From an uncultured Bacteroidia bacterium (GTDB taxonomy: Bacteria; Bacteroidota; Bacteroidia; Bacteroidales; UBA932): a DNA stretch of 7,344 bases. The translations under genes and the position numbers were made by a program. The stretch covers positions 1-7,344 of the forward strand of contig CACXHG010000254.1 of assembly GCA_902767355.1 (NCBI GenBank). The letters run 5' to 3'. The notes under the pieces are model-generated. The model did no database searches. It was not told the origin of the DNA and was given only the letters and a program-made list of their open reading frames with translations. Positions 6,964 to 7,344 of the stretch are shown here, piece by piece (position 1 is the stretch's first letter; the number at the start of each line of letters is the position of its first letter).

Positions 6964-6971
6964 CAAATTTA
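6964..6971 (-). promoter_or_regulatory. Bacteroidota -7 promoter element for glnN
   Basis: The minus strand reads TAAATTTG, an exact -7 consensus. Transcription would begin near base 6957, about 17 bases before the ATG at 6940. That places the alternative upstream ATG (6974-6976) outside the transcript. The -33 region is weak: TGGTG lies at 6991-6995, while a TTTG lies only 12 bp upstream (6984-6987). A weak -33 fits a promoter that depends on an activator, as nitrogen genes often do. Confidence 0.7.
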
Positions 6972-7008
6972 AACACATTTTCCCAAATTCCACCATTTTT
7001 TCGCTGGC

Positions 7009-7030
7009 ACCCCCTATTTTTTAGGGGGGT
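7009..7030. repeat. Inverted repeat CCCCCTA-TTTTT-TAGGGGG upstream of glnN
   Basis: Arms at 7010-7016 and 7022-7028 are perfect 7-bp complements around a five-T spacer. An A at 7009 and a GT at 7029-7030 allow one further pair if one G is skipped. Its centre lies about 60 bp upstream of the predicted glnN start, a usual position for an activator site. No T tract follows on either side, so it does not look like a terminator. A regulatory role is inferred from position only. Confidence 0.5.
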
Positions 7031-7071
7031 ATCACGGAAAAATCATGAATTCACTTTCCGCGAATATTCCC

Positions 7072-7101
7072 TTGCTATTTCAAGGAAAATGCATACCTTT
7101 G
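7072..7101 (+). promoter_or_regulatory. Bacteroidota housekeeping promoter for tRNA-Ala
   Basis: TTG at 7072-7074 and TACCTTTG at 7094-7101 are separated by exactly 19 bp, a full match to the TTG-N19-TAnnTTTG promoter. The predicted start (around 7106-7109) falls only a few bases before the mature tRNA 5' end at 7110. The tRNA is therefore transcribed alone with almost no leader, and it shows the same spacing as the rpmE2 promoter. Confidence 0.85.
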
Positions 7102-7109
7102 CACGGCAA

Positions 7110-7182
7110 GGGGCATTAGCTCAGTTGGCAGAGCGTTTGAATGGCATTCAAAAGGTCAGGGGTCCGACTCCCCTATGCTCCA
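7110..7182 (+). tRNA. tRNA-Ala (anticodon GGC)
   Basis: The 73-base gene folds into a full cloverleaf. The acceptor stem is GGGGCAT (7110-7116) with ATGCTCC (7175-7181), and the D stem is GCTC with GAGC. The anticodon stem is TTTGA with TCAAA around the loop ATGGCAT, placing anticodon GGC at 7143-7145. The T stem is AGGGG with CCCCT. The third acceptor pair is G-U, the main identity element for alanyl-tRNA synthetase, and the discriminator base is A7182. It reads GCC (and by wobble GCU) alanine codons, which suits the GC-rich coding here. CCA is not encoded; the next bases are CAG, so the tail must be added by the CCA-adding enzyme. The T loop reads TCCGACT, with C instead of the nearly universal U at position 55. 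Confidence 0.95.
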
Positions 7183-7188
7183 CAGGAT

Positions 7189-7229
7189 CAAGGATTTGAG
7201 GTAAAACTTTAGTCCTTGTTTTTCTTTTT
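7189..7229 (+). terminator. Rho-independent terminator after tRNA-Ala
   Basis: CAAGGATT (7189-7196) pairs with AGTCCTTG (7211-7218) including one G-T wobble. An inner AGGT/ACTT pairing can form across an AAA loop. The stem is followed by a long T-rich run, TTTTTCTTTTT (7219-7229). It starts six bases after the tRNA 3' end. Confidence 0.8.
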
Positions 7230-7293
7230 GTTACTCTCCTGATTCTTCCGCCGAGTATATAGGATCACTCGCAAAAGCCTGTGTCAAATAAAA

Positions 7294-7344
7294 ATGACAT
7301 CTGTAATGCGTCCCTGGGAAATCGCACATTTGTTTAATGAGATA
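7294..7344 (+). CDS. Possible start of an unrecognised gene, cut off by the window end
   Basis: From an ATG at 7294 the frame stays open for 17 codons to the window edge, reading MTSVMRPWEIAHLFNEI; a second possible start is the ATG at 7306. I do not recognise the protein from so few residues. Its placement just after the tRNA terminator leaves room for a short leader, but I find no TAnnTTTG box between 7230 and 7293. The TGTCA/TGACA inverted repeat overlaps the first ATG, which could be an operator or chance. An open frame of 51 bases is weak evidence by itself. Confidence 0.3.
   Translation, partial: MTSVMRPWEIAHLFNEI

Noticed and set aside
6941..6976. Upstream ATG extending glnN by 12 residues (MFKFVAVKFKNT)
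   Set aside because: The extension runs through the -7 box, so the earlier ATG would lie upstream of the predicted transcription start, and GSIII proteins align from the ATG at 6940.
7009..7030. Inverted repeat at 7009-7030 as a terminator for the tRNA or glnN
   Set aside because: No T tract follows on either strand and no transcript is expected to end there; both adjoining genes start away from it.
6864..7199. Plus-strand frame of 111 codons crossing the glnN control region and the tRNA
   Set aside because: It reads through antisense glnN, two promoters and the whole tRNA gene, so it is not a protein gene.

Overview
This window looks like a piece of chromosome from a member of the Bacteroidales, in the phylum Bacteroidota. 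The evidence is of two kinds. First, exact copies of the Bacteroidota -7 promoter element TAnnTTTG precede five transcription units, two of them with a TTG element exactly 19 bp upstream. Second, the gene set fits: a type III (GlnN) glutamine synthetase, a cysteine-poor type B ribosomal protein L31, a Bacteroidales-type GAPDH C-terminus and a NamZ/DUF1343 protein. Coding DNA is GC-rich and the short intergenic gaps are AT-rich. The genus cannot be settled from the sequence alone.

Layout from left to right. (1) Bases 2-139 are the 3' end of a plus-strand glyceraldehyde-3-phosphate dehydrogenase gene, ending at a strong hairpin terminator. (2) A minus-strand pair, glmM followed by a NamZ/DUF1343-family gene, is separated by one base and reads toward that terminator, which can serve both directions. 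(3) rpmE2, encoding ribosomal protein L31, diverges from glmM, and each gene has its own -7 box. It ends at a second two-way hairpin. (4) A minus-strand HerA/YjgR-type ATPase gene (DUF853) converges on that second hairpin. (5) Upstream of it on the same strand is glnN, a complete type III glutamine synthetase of 728 residues. (6) A 169-bp control region separates glnN from a divergent plus-strand tRNA-Ala(GGC) gene, which has its own promoter and terminator. (7) The last ~115 bases hold two small inverted repeats and possibly the first 17 codons of a gene that runs off the window.

Most of the genes are housekeeping: glycolysis, amino-sugar and cell-wall precursor supply, translation and nitrogen assimilation. 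The clearest functional link is glmM with the NamZ-like gene, which joins amino-sugar phosphate metabolism to a family of exo-muramidases. I see no mobile element, CRISPR array, toxin-antitoxin pair or defence system, and no evidence of a new multi-gene system. The points worth a second look are an unusually short NamZ-like protein with no signal peptide, a basic low-complexity insertion in the HerA-like ATPase, a C at T-loop position 55 of the tRNA, and several inverted or direct repeats sitting in promoter regions.
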